A DNA stretch of 64,000 nt, taken from assembly GCA_965234365.1 (NCBI GenBank), contig OZ248345.1:930001-994000 (forward strand), read 5' to 3'. This DNA comes from Planktophila grossartii (lineage in GTDB: Bacteria; Actinomycetota; Actinomycetes; Nanopelagicales; Nanopelagicaceae). Under the pieces are notes generated by a model that did not search any database, was not told the DNA's origin, and worked only from the letters and a program-made list of their open reading frames with translations. The translations under genes and the position numbers were made by a program. Shown here one piece after another: positions 28,364 to 36,653 of the stretch (positions within the stretch are counted from its first letter, which is position 1; every line of letters starts with the position of its first letter).

Positions 28364-28392
28364 ATTATGTAACCCTTTTGAGCGTGAGCCAA
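28364..28392 (-). promoter_or_regulatory. Candidate promoter of potDABC
   Basis: On the minus strand, TTGGCT (28387-28392) and CATAAT (28364-28369) are separated by exactly 17 nt, a good match to a primary sigma factor promoter. It lies 51 nt before the potD start and right after the inverted repeat at 28393-28426. Confidence 0.6.
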
Positions 28393-28426
28393 ACCTAAAT
28401 CGAGGTCAATTTCGCAGGATTTAGGT
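28393..28426. repeat. 9-bp inverted repeat upstream of potD promoter
   Basis: ACCTAAATC (28393-28401) and GATTTAGGT (28418-28426) are perfect inverted arms 16 nt apart, adjoining the -35 of the potD promoter candidate. It could be an operator or an mRNA 3'-end stem for the dehydrogenase gene. No T-run follows it, so a classic intrinsic terminator is unlikely. Confidence 0.5.
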
Positions 28427-28442
28427 CTAGCCCTGTAGAGCG

Positions 28443-29870
28443 TTAGGCGTTGAGGTTGGTCATAACGTGCTTGATACGGGTGTAATCCTCAAAGCCGTAA
28501 TTGGAGAGATCCTTGCCATATCCGCTTCGCTTAAAACCACCATGTGGCATCTCGGCGACGATTGGGATGTGGGTGTTGATCCAGACGCAGCCGAAGTCGA
28601 AGGCCTTGGACATGCGCATTGCGCGGCCATGGTCCTTAGTCCAGACGGATGAGGCCAAGCCGTAATCGATGCCATTAGACATCGCCACCGCCTCAGCTTC
28701 ATCCTTGAACTTTTGGATGGTGATGACTGGTCCGAAAATTTCAGATTGAATCAATTCATCAGTTTGTTTGAGGTCTGCAATCACAGTGGGAGCGACAAAG
28801 TAGCCCGGACGATTGGTCGGTGATCCTCCAGCCACGATGCGGGCATGTGATGGAGTGCGAGAGATAAATCCAGAGACGCGTTCGAATTGTGATGCGTTAT
28901 TGACTGGGCCCACGATGACATCTTCATCTGGCATACCCATTCCGATGTGATTGGTTGCTTGATCTGCAAGTAACTTCACCATCTCGTCATAGACACCTTC
29001 TTGAACAAGAACGCGAGTTGCTGCTGTGCAATCTTGTCCAGAGTTGAAGAATCCAGCGATAGCAATTCCTTCAGCGGCTGCTTGAAGATCGGCATCGTTA
29101 AAGACAACAACGGGTGCCTTGCCGCCGAGTTCGAGGTGGACGCGTTTGAGAGATTTAGATGCCGCTGCTGCAACTTCCATACCTGCGCGCACTGAACCAG
29201 TAACTGAGACCATCGCAGGTGTTGCGTGATCTACAAGTGCTGCACCAGTTTCGCGCTCTCCGGCGATGACATTGATAACGCCATCAGGAAGAAATTCGCC
29301 CATGATCTGCGCCATGAAAAGTGTGGTGACAGGTGTCGTATCGGAAGGCTTGAGAACCACAGTGTTTCCGGCAGCAATTGCTGGCGCCCATTTCCAGACA
29401 GCCATCATCATCGGGTAATTCCATGGTGTGACCTGCGCGCAGACGCCAATTGGTTCGCGGCGCACATACGAAGTCATTCCGTGCATATATTCGCCAGCAG
29501 AACGTCCTTCGAGGTTACGAGCTGCGCCTGCAAAGAAGCGGATCTGATCGACCATCGGAGGCATTTCTTCAGATGCAGTCAGACCCTTTGGCTTTCCGCA
29601 GTTCTCGGATTCGAGATTCACAAATTCATCTGCGCGAGCTTCGATAGCATCGGCAATCTTTAAGAGCGCGCGTTGGCGCTCAGACGGTGTTGAGTCGCGC
29701 CATCCTGGAAATGCATCGCTGGCAGCCTTCATCGCCTTATCGATATCAGCAGCATTGGATTTAGGAGCGGTTGCAAAGGCTTCGCCGGTTGAAGGGTTAA
29801 TGAGCGTTGTCGTTTCACCTGATGCTCCATCAACTAACTTTCCATTGATGAAATTCTGTAGCTTCTTCAC
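28443..29870 (-). CDS. Aldehyde dehydrogenase, gamma-aminobutyraldehyde (PatD) type
   Basis: NAD(P)-dependent oxidation of an amino-aldehyde to an acid. The 475 residues are full length, with VTPWNYP (147-153), general base Glu247 in LELGGK, catalytic Cys281 in NSGQDCTA and the C-terminal HGGFKRSGYGKDLS. The closest pattern is 4-aminobutyraldehyde/betaine-aldehyde dehydrogenases. Its place directly upstream of potDABC supports aminobutyraldehyde from putrescine as substrate, giving GABA. That specificity is inference. No putrescine aminotransferase or oxidase gene is in the window. Confidence 0.88.
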   Translation of the reverse strand: MKKLQNFINGKLVDGASGETTTLINPSTGEAFATAPKSNAADIDKAMKAASDAFPGWRDSTPSERQRALLKIADAIEARADEFVNLESENCGKPKGLTASEEMPPMVDQIRFFAGAARNLEGRSAGEYMHGMTSYVRREPIGVCAQVTPWNYPMMMAVWKWAPAIAAGNTVVLKPSDTTPVTTLFMAQIMGEFLPDGVINVIAGERETGAALVDHATPAMVSVTGSVRAGMEVAAAASKSLKRVHLELGGKAPVVVFNDADLQAAAEGIAIAGFFNSGQDCTAATRVLVQEGVYDEMVKLLADQATNHIGMGMPDEDVIVGPVNNASQFERVSGFISRTPSHARIVAGGSPTNRPGYFVAPTVIADLKQTDELIQSEIFGPVITIQKFKDEAEAVAMSNGIDYGLASSVWTKDHGRAMRMSKAFDFGCVWINTHIPIVAEMPHGGFKRSGYGKDLSNYGFEDYTRIKHVMTNLNA

Positions 29871-29873
29871 GTC

Positions 29874-30353
29874 TTATGCCTGACCCTTCGTTGCGCGAAC
29901 CATTTGATCGCCGTGATCGTATGGATGTTTTGTATATGTCTCGAGCCATCGAGCGATGGAGTACTTGCCCGCTTCTGTGTGCTCGCCAAACTTTTCAAGA
30001 TCGCTTTCAGTTAAACGCTTGACGACATCGAGAGAAGCCGCGCGGACAGCTGCGTAGACAGCTATGGAGTTAGCGACATCGCCATCGGCATATGCAAGCT
30101 TTGGTTCATTAGCCCATGCAGCTTCGTCATATCCCTGAATAATTGAACCTTCAGGTTCAGCAACGAGTCGACGTAGGCGCGCATATGACTGCGCTTCAGA
30201 ATCTGCCATGTGGTGAATGCACTGTCGCGCAGACCATTCGTTCTCTGCGTGAACATCCAATAAATCTGGAGTTACGGCGCGAGCAAGGTTAAGAAAATAC
30301 TGCGATGCTGCTTCATATGCTGCAGCTGCCTCTTTTAGATCCACGGATGTCAT
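29874..30353 (-). CDS. DinB-superfamily protein
   Basis: A 159-residue four-helix DinB/YfiT-like fold. The metal-binding histidine pattern is visible as HHMADSEAQSY (about 46-56) and the late ARWLETYTKHPYDHGDQM. Many family members are metal-dependent thiol transferases or unknown. In Actinobacteria some use mycothiol, but that cannot be shown here. It lies 3 nt before the aldehyde dehydrogenase and 14 nt after rlmN, so it is probably in the same transcript. Confidence 0.8.
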   Translation of the reverse strand: MTSVDLKEAAAAYEAASQYFLNLARAVTPDLLDVHAENEWSARQCIHHMADSEAQSYARLRRLVAEPEGSIIQGYDEAAWANEPKLAYADGDVANSIAVYAAVRAASLDVVKRLTESDLEKFGEHTEAGKYSIARWLETYTKHPYDHGDQMVRATKGQA

Positions 30354-30367
30354 GGAAGCGATACTAG

Positions 30368-31495
30368 TTAAATCTTTTCCTTTTCACTAGCGGCAAGTTG
30401 GCCACATGCCCCATCAATTTCACGGCCGCGGGTATCGCGCACTGTTACGGGGACTCCATAGCCTTCAAGGATGCGAACAAATTCTGCTTCATCTTCACGA
30501 CGCGACGCCGTCCACTTTGAACCTGGGGTTGGGTTGAGAGGAATGAGGTTGACGTGAGCATTGCGATTCTTGAGCAATCGTCCCAAGAGATCTGAGCGCC
30601 ATGATTGATCGTTGATATCGCGGATGAGTGCGTACTCGATTGAATATCGACGACCGGTCTTCTTCTCATATGCATCTGCTGCCGCAAGAACTTCACGGAC
30701 ATTGAAACGATTATTGATAGGAACAAGGCTGTCGCGAAGTTCATCATCAGGTGTGTGGAGTGAAACTGCCAAGGTGCAGTTAATTCCTTCATCCATCAGC
30801 TTCTCAATACCTGGAACAAGACCGACTGTTGAAACAACTACAGAGCGCGCCGAGATTCCAAGGCCATCTGGATTTGGATCTGTAATGTTATGAAGTGTGC
30901 GAACAACTGCGTTGTAATTGGCGAGCGGTTCGCCCATTCCCATAAAGACGATATTGGATAGACGCGTTGGGCCACCTGGCATTTCTCCTTCGGCACATGC
31001 ACGTGCTGCAGCAACGATCTGGTCGGTGATTTCTGCGGCGGAAAGGTTGCGAGTAAGCCCTGCTTGGCCAGTTGCGCAGAATGGGCAGTTCATTCCACAC
31101 CCTGCTTGTGATGAGATACAGACTGTTGTGCGATCTGAGTAACGCATCAAAACGGATTCAACGAGTACTCCATCGTGTAACTTCCAGAGATCTTTACGTG
31201 TCATTCCGCCATCTGTTGTTCGCGTCGTGACGAGTTCAATCATCTTGGGAGTAAGAGCATCTGCGATTGCTTGACGCTCTGCTGCGGGAATATCGGTCCA
31301 CTCTTCGGGATTGTTGGAGAGATGTTGGAAGTAGTGAGTTGCTACTTGCGCTGCACGAAATGGTTGGAAACCAAGTTCCTTAGCAAAGGCTTTACGTTCT
31401 GCTGGACCGAAATCAGCGAGGTGTTTAGGAGCCTTCTTTCGCTGAACTGGTTCATCGAAAACTAATTTGAGTTCGGTGGGACGTTCTGTTGTCAT
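30368..31495 (-). CDS. rlmN: 23S rRNA (adenine2503-C2) methyltransferase RlmN
   Basis: Radical-SAM enzyme methylating A2503 of 23S rRNA and A37 of some tRNAs. The cluster motif CGMNCPFCATGQ is near residues 131-142, with GMGEPLANYN for SAM binding and the resolving cysteine late in the sequence (EIDGACGQL). The start is placed at ATG 31495 (TTERPTELKLVF), giving 375 residues and a 4-nt ATGA overlap with cdsA. A longer frame to 31543 would lie inside cdsA and is unlikely. Confidence 0.95.
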   Translation of the reverse strand: MTTERPTELKLVFDEPVQRKKAPKHLADFGPAERKAFAKELGFQPFRAAQVATHYFQHLSNNPEEWTDIPAAERQAIADALTPKMIELVTTRTTDGGMTRKDLWKLHDGVLVESVLMRYSDRTTVCISSQAGCGMNCPFCATGQAGLTRNLSAAEITDQIVAAARACAEGEMPGGPTRLSNIVFMGMGEPLANYNAVVRTLHNITDPNPDGLGISARSVVVSTVGLVPGIEKLMDEGINCTLAVSLHTPDDELRDSLVPINNRFNVREVLAAADAYEKKTGRRYSIEYALIRDINDQSWRSDLLGRLLKNRNAHVNLIPLNPTPGSKWTASRREDEAEFVRILEGYGVPVTVRDTRGREIDGACGQLAASEKEKI

Positions 31496-32367
31496 AACAA
31501 ACCTGAGTCCTGTGCGCGACGCACGATTTCGAGTGCGAGCCACAGGGCTGGAGCTGCAAAGAGAACTGAATCAAGGCGGTCCATGATGCCGCCATGGCCT
31601 GGAAGTAAGTTGCCCATATCTTTAATCGCCATATCGCGCTTAAGAGCAGACTCGATGAGATCTCCTGCGGTTGCAGTAAATACCGTGACGAGCCCGGCAA
31701 TTGCACCTAACCACCAGTCAGAATCCATGATCAAGTGGAATGCGAGTGATCCGCCAATCACAGTAAAGATGAGTGAACCGATCAGCCCTTCGATTGTTTT
31801 CTTGGGACTAATTTTTGGTGCAAGTGGGTGTTTTCCGAAGAGCACGCCAGTGAGGTAAGCAAAGGTGTCATTGCATCCAACAAGAACAACGAGAGTCATG
31901 ACGCGAGCTAGCCCATTGGAAGGGCGCGCAAGGAGAATGAGAAATCCTGCAAGGAATGGAAGGTAGATAAGTGCAAGAGCTGATGCGGATGCGGTGCTGA
32001 CAAAACCTTCAGTTCCACGAGGAAGAAGCAGAACCAAGAGACATGGAAATGCGATTGCAGTTGCGACAGAGAGGCCAGAAACTCCCCCAAACCAAGCTGC
32101 CGCAGAGAGTGCGACTGCTGCAGTTGTCAGTGACCATTGCGGAATATCAATCTTTGTTGTTGTCAGCGCATGATGGAGCTCGCGAATTCCTAGAATCACT
32201 GCGATGGTGACTAAACCAGCAAAGAGAATGCGATAGCTAGCGAGCGAGAACCAGACTAGAGCAATCAGAAAAAGACTTACACCGATTGAAGGCAGGAGCT
32301 TGCGACCAGCGCGCTTATTAATCGCTTCGTTGATCGAATGTAAATCAGACACAGTGGTAGAACTCAA
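31492..32367 (-). CDS. cdsA: Phosphatidate cytidylyltransferase
   Basis: Makes CDP-diacylglycerol from phosphatidate and CTP for phospholipid synthesis. A 291-residue membrane protein with about eight helices. The C-terminal family signature is SALKRDMAIKDMGNLLPGHG followed by GIMDRLDS. It lies 8 nt after frr, and translation is coupled to rlmN. Confidence 0.93.
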   Translation of the reverse strand: MSSTTVSDLHSINEAINKRAGRKLLPSIGVSLFLIALVWFSLASYRILFAGLVTIAVILGIRELHHALTTTKIDIPQWSLTTAAVALSAAAWFGGVSGLSVATAIAFPCLLVLLLPRGTEGFVSTASASALALIYLPFLAGFLILLARPSNGLARVMTLVVLVGCNDTFAYLTGVLFGKHPLAPKISPKKTIEGLIGSLIFTVIGGSLAFHLIMDSDWWLGAIAGLVTVFTATAGDLIESALKRDMAIKDMGNLLPGHGGIMDRLDSVLFAAPALWLALEIVRRAQDSGLL

Positions 32368-32375
32368 AGAAGTCC

Positions 32376-32939
32376 TTAGACTTCGAGAAGTTCCGCCTCC
32401 TTGTGCTTGAGAAGTTCATCAATCTTCGCAACGTGATCTGCCGTGATCTTTTCGAGCTCTTTTTCACCGCGGCTGAGATCATCTTTACCGATCTCGCCAT
32501 CTTTCTCAAGCTTCTCCATCAATTCCTTAGCGGTACGACGGATGTTGCGCATTGAAATCTTTGAATCTTCAGCTTTTGTCTTTGCAACCTTGATGTAATC
32601 CTTGCGGCGCTCTTCTGTGAGCTGTGGGAAGTTGACGCGGATAACAGCGCCATCAGTTGCTGGGTTAACGCCTAGATCTGATTCGCGGATTGCCTTCTCG
32701 ATAGAAGTCATTGCGCCCTTATCGAAGGGAGAAACGATTGCCATACGTGATTCAGGGACCTGAATAGAGGCAAGCTGTGAGAGAGCGGTCCATGTGCCGT
32801 AGTAATCGACCATGATCTTGTTAAACATCGCAGGGTGTGCGCGTCCTGTGCGGATTGCACCGAAATCATCTTTTGCAACTTCGACAGCCTTATTCATCTT
32901 ATCTGTCGCATCTGCGAGTGTGCTTGTTACATCTGCCAT
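32376..32939 (-). CDS. frr: Ribosome recycling factor
   Basis: Splits post-termination ribosomes together with EF-G. The 187 residues have the family features KMNKAVEVAKDDFGAIRTGR near the N-terminus, LASIQVPESRMAIVSPFDK and EERRKDYIKVAK. It is downstream of pyrH by 29 nt, and that gap starts with a stable hairpin spanning the pyrH stop. Confidence 0.97.
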   Translation of the reverse strand: MADVTSTLADATDKMNKAVEVAKDDFGAIRTGRAHPAMFNKIMVDYYGTWTALSQLASIQVPESRMAIVSPFDKGAMTSIEKAIRESDLGVNPATDGAVIRVNFPQLTEERRKDYIKVAKTKAEDSKISMRNIRRTAKELMEKLEKDGEIGKDDLSRGEKELEKITADHVAKIDELLKHKEAELLEV

Positions 32940-32961
32940 GGTCGTTGCTCCCTAGGTATCC

Positions 32962-32982
32962 CTCTCGTTTAAGAAACGAGAG
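32962..32982. repeat. 9-bp hairpin spanning the pyrH stop codon
   Basis: CTCTCGTTT (32962-32970) and AAACGAGAG (32974-32982) form a perfect 9-bp stem with a 3-nt loop. The arms cover the last codons and stop of pyrH, just before frr. No T-run follows in the direction of transcription, so it is more likely an mRNA stability or processing element than a terminator. Confidence 0.6.
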
Positions 32983-33706
32983 TTCCAATCTTTTCACCGC
33001 GAACTGCGCGGCCAATATTTCCGTTGGTCATTAAGTCGAAGACCACGATAGGTAGGTGGTTTTCGCGGCAGAGGCTAAAGGCTGCAGCATCTGCAACAGC
33101 GAGTGACTTCTGAAGAACTTCGTTATACGAAATTGTGTCGAACTTCGTTGCGCTTGGATCCTTACGTGGATCTGCGTTGTAGACGCCATCGACTCCGGAC
33201 TTAGCGAGCAAGAGTGCGCCTGCACCGATTTCGAGTGCGCGCTGCGCTGCAACTGTGTCAGTTGTAAAGAATGGCATTCCGGCGCCTGCACCAAAGATCA
33301 CTACGCGACCCTTTTCGAGGTGGCGGATGGCGCGACGTGGAACATATGGCTCGGCAACTTGTCCCATTGTGATTGCTGTCTGGACGCGAGTATCGACGCC
33401 TTCTTTTTCAAGAAAATCTTGGAGAGCTAAACAGTTCATCACTGTTCCGAGCATTCCCATGTAGTCAGCGCGTGAACGTTCCATGCCTCGCTCTGAAAGT
33501 TCGGCGCCGCGGAAGAAATTACCTCCACCGACAACGATTGCTACTTGAGTGCCGGCGCGAACAACATCAGCAATCTGTTTTGCTACATCTTGCAGAACAT
33601 CGGGATCAACACCGATGCCCTTATTGCCACCGAAAACTTCTCCGGAAAGCTTAAGGAGCACCCGCTGATACGTTCGCCTCGTTGATGAAGTCTGGGTACC
33701 TGGCAC
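32969..33706 (-). CDS. pyrH: UMP kinase
   Basis: Phosphorylates UMP to UDP; bacterial hexameric amino-acid-kinase fold. The 245 residues show KLSGEVFGG, VVGGGNFFRG, the conserved MGMLGTVMNCLALQ stretch and LAKSGVDGVYNADPR. The start is GTG at 33706 with AAAGGAG six nt upstream. It is between tsf and frr, the universal rpsB-tsf-pyrH-frr order. Confidence 0.97.
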   Translation of the reverse strand: MPGTQTSSTRRTYQRVLLKLSGEVFGGNKGIGVDPDVLQDVAKQIADVVRAGTQVAIVVGGGNFFRGAELSERGMERSRADYMGMLGTVMNCLALQDFLEKEGVDTRVQTAITMGQVAEPYVPRRAIRHLEKGRVVIFGAGAGMPFFTTDTVAAQRALEIGAGALLLAKSGVDGVYNADPRKDPSATKFDTISYNEVLQKSLAVADAAAFSLCRENHLPIVVFDLMTNGNIGRAVRGEKIGTLVS

Positions 33707-33769
33707 TGGTGCTCCTTTCGCTCTTCGAATTCTTACTTTTCTTGAGTCTATTACCCTCTGTAGAAAAGC

Positions 33770-34597
33770 TTATTGACCCACGCGGAAGCGATGGAATGCC
33801 TTAACAGCAGTTCCTGCCTCATCGAGAATCTGCTTAACAGTCTTCTTTGCATCCTTAGCGAAAGCCTGCTCGATCAGTGAAACTTCCTTCACAAAACCGG
33901 TGACGCGGCCTTCGATGATCTTTGATAGTGATGCTTCTGGCTTACCTTCGGCGCGCGCTGTCTCTTCTGCAAGACGACGCTCGGTCTCGATGAGGTCTGC
34001 TGGAACATCTTCGCGGTTAACGAAGCGTGGTGCGAATGCTGCGATGTGCTGTGCAACGTCCTTACCAACTTCAGCTGCCTCCTTAGCAAGTGCAACCAAG
34101 ACGCCAACCTGTGGTGGCAAATCTGGGCTTGTCTTGTGGAGGTAGAGACCAACTGGTCCTTCGATTACTGCAACGTTACGAATTTCAATCTTCTCGCCCA
34201 TTGTTGCGTTACCTTCATCGATAACAGACTGAACGGTCTTGCCGTTAGCCATTGTTGATGAAAGGAATGCAGCAACATCTGCTGACTTAGATGAAAGGAG
34301 GTGCTCTACGAGTTCATCGCCAAGTGCGATAAAACGCTCGCCCTTTGCAACGAAGTCTGTCTCGCAGTTGAGTTCGAGCATGACACCGAGGTCACCCTGA
34401 ACCTTTGCTACAACCAAACCATTTGAAGTGAGGCGACCTTCGCGCTTTGTAACGCCCTTAAGCCCCTTCACACGAATGATTTCGACAGCCTTGTCGTAAT
34501 CGCCATCTGCTTCATCAAGTGCCTTCTTGCAATCGAGCATTCCTGCTGCAGTTGCTTCGCGAAGACGCTTTACATCATCTGCTGAATAGTTAGCCAA
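33770..34597 (-). CDS. tsf: Elongation factor Ts
   Basis: Nucleotide exchange factor for EF-Tu. The 275 residues have the N-terminal UBA-like domain (VKRLREATAAGMLDCKKAL), the TDFVA motif (80-84) and the coiled dimerisation region. The C-terminus (VKQILDEAGTAVKAFHRFRV) is normal. It is 5 nt after rpsB. Confidence 0.97.
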   Translation of the reverse strand: MANYSADDVKRLREATAAGMLDCKKALDEADGDYDKAVEIIRVKGLKGVTKREGRLTSNGLVVAKVQGDLGVMLELNCETDFVAKGERFIALGDELVEHLLSSKSADVAAFLSSTMANGKTVQSVIDEGNATMGEKIEIRNVAVIEGPVGLYLHKTSPDLPPQVGVLVALAKEAAEVGKDVAQHIAAFAPRFVNREDVPADLIETERRLAEETARAEGKPEASLSKIIEGRVTGFVKEVSLIEQAFAKDAKKTVKQILDEAGTAVKAFHRFRVGQ

Positions 34598-34602
34598 TTT
34601 AG

Positions 34603-35397
34603 TTATGCCTCCACTGTTGTTGCTGGTGCATCAGTTGCAGCAGCAAGGATTTCCTTCTCAAGCGCTTCAGCTGCTGCAGCTTCTGCTGTTGCAACTGGTG
34701 CTGGAGCTGCTGCAGAACGTGCCTTCAGGCCTTCTGCAATTGCATCGGTGATGACGCGTGTAAGCAATTCGATTGAACGGATTGCATCGTCGTTACCTGG
34801 AATCTTGTAATCAACTTCATCTGGATCGCAGTTTGTATCGAGGATTGCGATAACTGGAATGCCAAGCTTCTTAGCTTCCTGTACTGCGAGGTGCTCCTTC
34901 TTAGTATCGACAACCCAGATTGCTGAAGGCAACTTGGTCATGTGACGAATACCGTCGAGGTTCTTGAAAAGCTTTTCGCGCTCACGGCGAAGAACAAGAA
35001 GTTCCTTCTTTGTAAGCAAAAGGTCGTTAGCTGTCTCGAGAGCTTCAAGCTCCTTGAGGCGCTGAATACGCTTGTAGACAGTTGGGAAGTTTGTAAGCAT
35101 TCCACCCAACCAGCGCTCTGTAACTGTTGGCATGCCAACGCGAGCTGCTTGATCGATGATTGGCTTGTGAGCCTGCTTCTTTGTTCCTACGAATAGGACG
35201 TGGCCACCCTTAGCAACTGTCTCCTTAACGAATGCATAAGCAGAATCGATAAGTGCAAGTGACTGCTGGATGTCGATGATGTAGATGCCATTGCGTTCTG
35301 TGAAAATAAAACGCTTCATCTTTGGATTCCAACGACGAGTCTGGTGTCCGAAGTGGACTCCGCTGTCGAGGAGTTCGCGCATTGTTACTACTGCCAT
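34603..35397 (-). CDS. rpsB: 30S ribosomal protein S2
   Basis: The 264 residues match S2 (MRELLDSGVHFGHQTRRWNP, FVGTKKQAHKPIIDQA, RWLGGMLTNFPTV, IPVIAILDTNCDPD), followed by a short Ala/Glu-rich tail. The start is set at ATG 35397 because AAGGAG lies at ideal spacing. An in-frame upstream ATG at 35436 would add a non-homologous basic leader. It is the first gene of rpsB-tsf-pyrH-frr-cdsA-rlmN. Confidence 0.97.
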   Translation of the reverse strand: MAVVTMRELLDSGVHFGHQTRRWNPKMKRFIFTERNGIYIIDIQQSLALIDSAYAFVKETVAKGGHVLFVGTKKQAHKPIIDQAARVGMPTVTERWLGGMLTNFPTVYKRIQRLKELEALETANDLLLTKKELLVLRREREKLFKNLDGIRHMTKLPSAIWVVDTKKEHLAVQEAKKLGIPVIAILDTNCDPDEVDYKIPGNDDAIRSIELLTRVITDAIAEGLKARSAAAPAPVATAEAAAAEALEKEILAAATDAPATTVEA

Positions 35398-35675
35398 GAC
35401 GGCACGCTCCTTCTTAGGTTTTTGCGCAGAACGCAATAAACCTGCTCGGTTAATGTCTAAGCAATTTGCTAAGACCGTCGCACCTACAACGCCGACCGTT
35501 CAATTAAGAGCGGACCGAAGTGGCTCGTATTCCCTGTTTTGCAAAGCCTTGGTATTGCAACCGAAGGAATTGCGCAGTTCATACATAGGTGCTGAGATGT
35601 CACCAATCTTTCGATTGGTGCGAGGCAAATCTTACCTGCCGCCAAGGGGTGCAAAATCCACCCCACTTCCTCTCG
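35398..35675 (-). promoter_or_regulatory. Probable rpsB promoter and leader region with several hairpins
   Basis: This 278-nt gap between xerC and rpsB has no credible gene. It contains an 8-bp hairpin CACCAATC/GATTGGTG with a GAAA loop on the minus strand (35602-35621). A near-perfect inverted repeat lies at 35455-35464 with 35466-35475 (one mismatch). A two-part stem sits shortly before the start codon (about 35416-35443: AGGTTT/AAACCT outside, TTGCG/CGCAA inside). S2 represses its own operon in other bacteria, so an autoregulatory leader is plausible. No promoter could be fixed. Confidence 0.45.
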
Positions 35676-36587
35676 CTAAGCCCGAGGGTGCGCCTGTTTA
35701 AAAGCTTTTTGAAGTCTCTCTGTCGATACATGGGTATAGATCTGGGTCGTAGCAAGAGATGCATGGCCCAGAATTTCTTGAACGGTGCGAAGGTCTGCTC
35801 CCCCTTCGAGCAGATGTGTTGCAGCTGAATGGCGCAGTGCATGTGGCCCCATTCGCTCTACTCCTTCTAACGCAGAGAGAGCTTCATAGACAATCGTTCG
35901 CACTGTGCGTTGATCGATACGACCACCACGCGAACCTAAGAAGACAGCGCGTGCAGATTTATCTGTTGCAACAGAAGACCTGCCATTCTTGAGCCAATCA
36001 TTGAGAGCTTTAATCGCAGGTCCGCCCAAAGGAATTGTGCGCTCCTTATTTCCCTTACCCAATACTCGAATGGTGTTGCGGTTGTAATCGACATCATCAA
36101 GATCAAGCCCACAAAGTTCAGATACCCGCGCACCGGATGCATAGAGGACTTCGAGAATTGCACAATCGCGTTTTGAAAGTGGCGACTCTTCTTCAGCCAC
36201 ACGAGTGGCAAGTGAATCCATAGCAGTAGAAGCATCTGAAACAGTAAGAACTTCTGGCAAGGTGCGATGTCCTTTCGGTGTCGCAAGGGTTGCCCCTACA
36301 TCTTTGCCGAGATAACCCTTCTTCGTTGCCCACTTGGTGAAGAGGCGAATAGAGACTGCCCTACGTGAGAGCGTTGTGCGCGCTCCCCCTTTGACCTGTT
36401 GATTTGCTAGCCATGATCGAATGTGTGCAATTGTCAGCGATGAAATCTCATCCACTTTCTGCATCTGAAGATGGTTTAAGAAACTTTCGAGATCGCCCAG
36501 ATATGCCCTAATCGTGTGTTCGGAAAGGTTGCGCTCTTTCTCGAGGTAGCGGGTGTATTCACCCTCAATCACCTCAAACGTTGGCAT
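35676..36587 (-). CDS. xerC: Tyrosine recombinase XerC
   Basis: Resolves chromosome dimers at dif with XerD and FtsK. The 303 residues have an N-terminal SAM-like core-binding domain. The full catalytic set is Arg154, Lys178, His249, Arg252, His275 and the nucleophile Tyr284. Position beside rpsB is the conserved actinobacterial location, so this is the host enzyme rather than a phage integrase. No Shine-Dalgarno is seen; TATTCT (36594-36599) lies 6 nt before the ATG, as for a leaderless mRNA, right against the terminator hairpin of the upstream gene. Confidence 0.95.
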   Translation of the reverse strand: MPTFEVIEGEYTRYLEKERNLSEHTIRAYLGDLESFLNHLQMQKVDEISSLTIAHIRSWLANQQVKGGARTTLSRRAVSIRLFTKWATKKGYLGKDVGATLATPKGHRTLPEVLTVSDASTAMDSLATRVAEEESPLSKRDCAILEVLYASGARVSELCGLDLDDVDYNRNTIRVLGKGNKERTIPLGGPAIKALNDWLKNGRSSVATDKSARAVFLGSRGGRIDQRTVRTIVYEALSALEGVERMGPHALRHSAATHLLEGGADLRTVQEILGHASLATTQIYTHVSTERLQKAFKQAHPRA

Positions 36588-36596
36588 ACATCAAGA

Positions 36597-36645
36597 ATAT
36601 AGCCAGCAACCCCAATCCTTAAGGGAAAGGGGTTGCTGGCTATAT
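36597..36645. terminator. Strong 17-bp hairpin between the secreted-protein gene and xerC
   Basis: Perfect inverted arms at 36597-36613 and 36629-36645 (core AGCCAGCAACCCC / GGGGTTGCTGGCT) with a 15-nt loop. It lies 9 nt beyond the stop of the secreted protein gene and is the likely terminator for it, although the T-run after it on the minus strand is poor. The xerC -10 candidate (TATTCT) overlaps the distal end of the stem. Confidence 0.7.
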
Positions 36646-36653
36646 ATTTAAGA

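Noticed and set aside
35285..35701. 138-codon plus-strand frame over the rpsB start and the gap to xerC
   Set aside because: It overlaps rpsB coding sequence, has shadow-like composition, and lacks a ribosome-binding site.
35676..36587. XerC-like gene as a phage or island integrase
   Set aside because: It is in the conserved host location beside rpsB, has normal XerC length, and no attachment-site repeats or phage genes are near.
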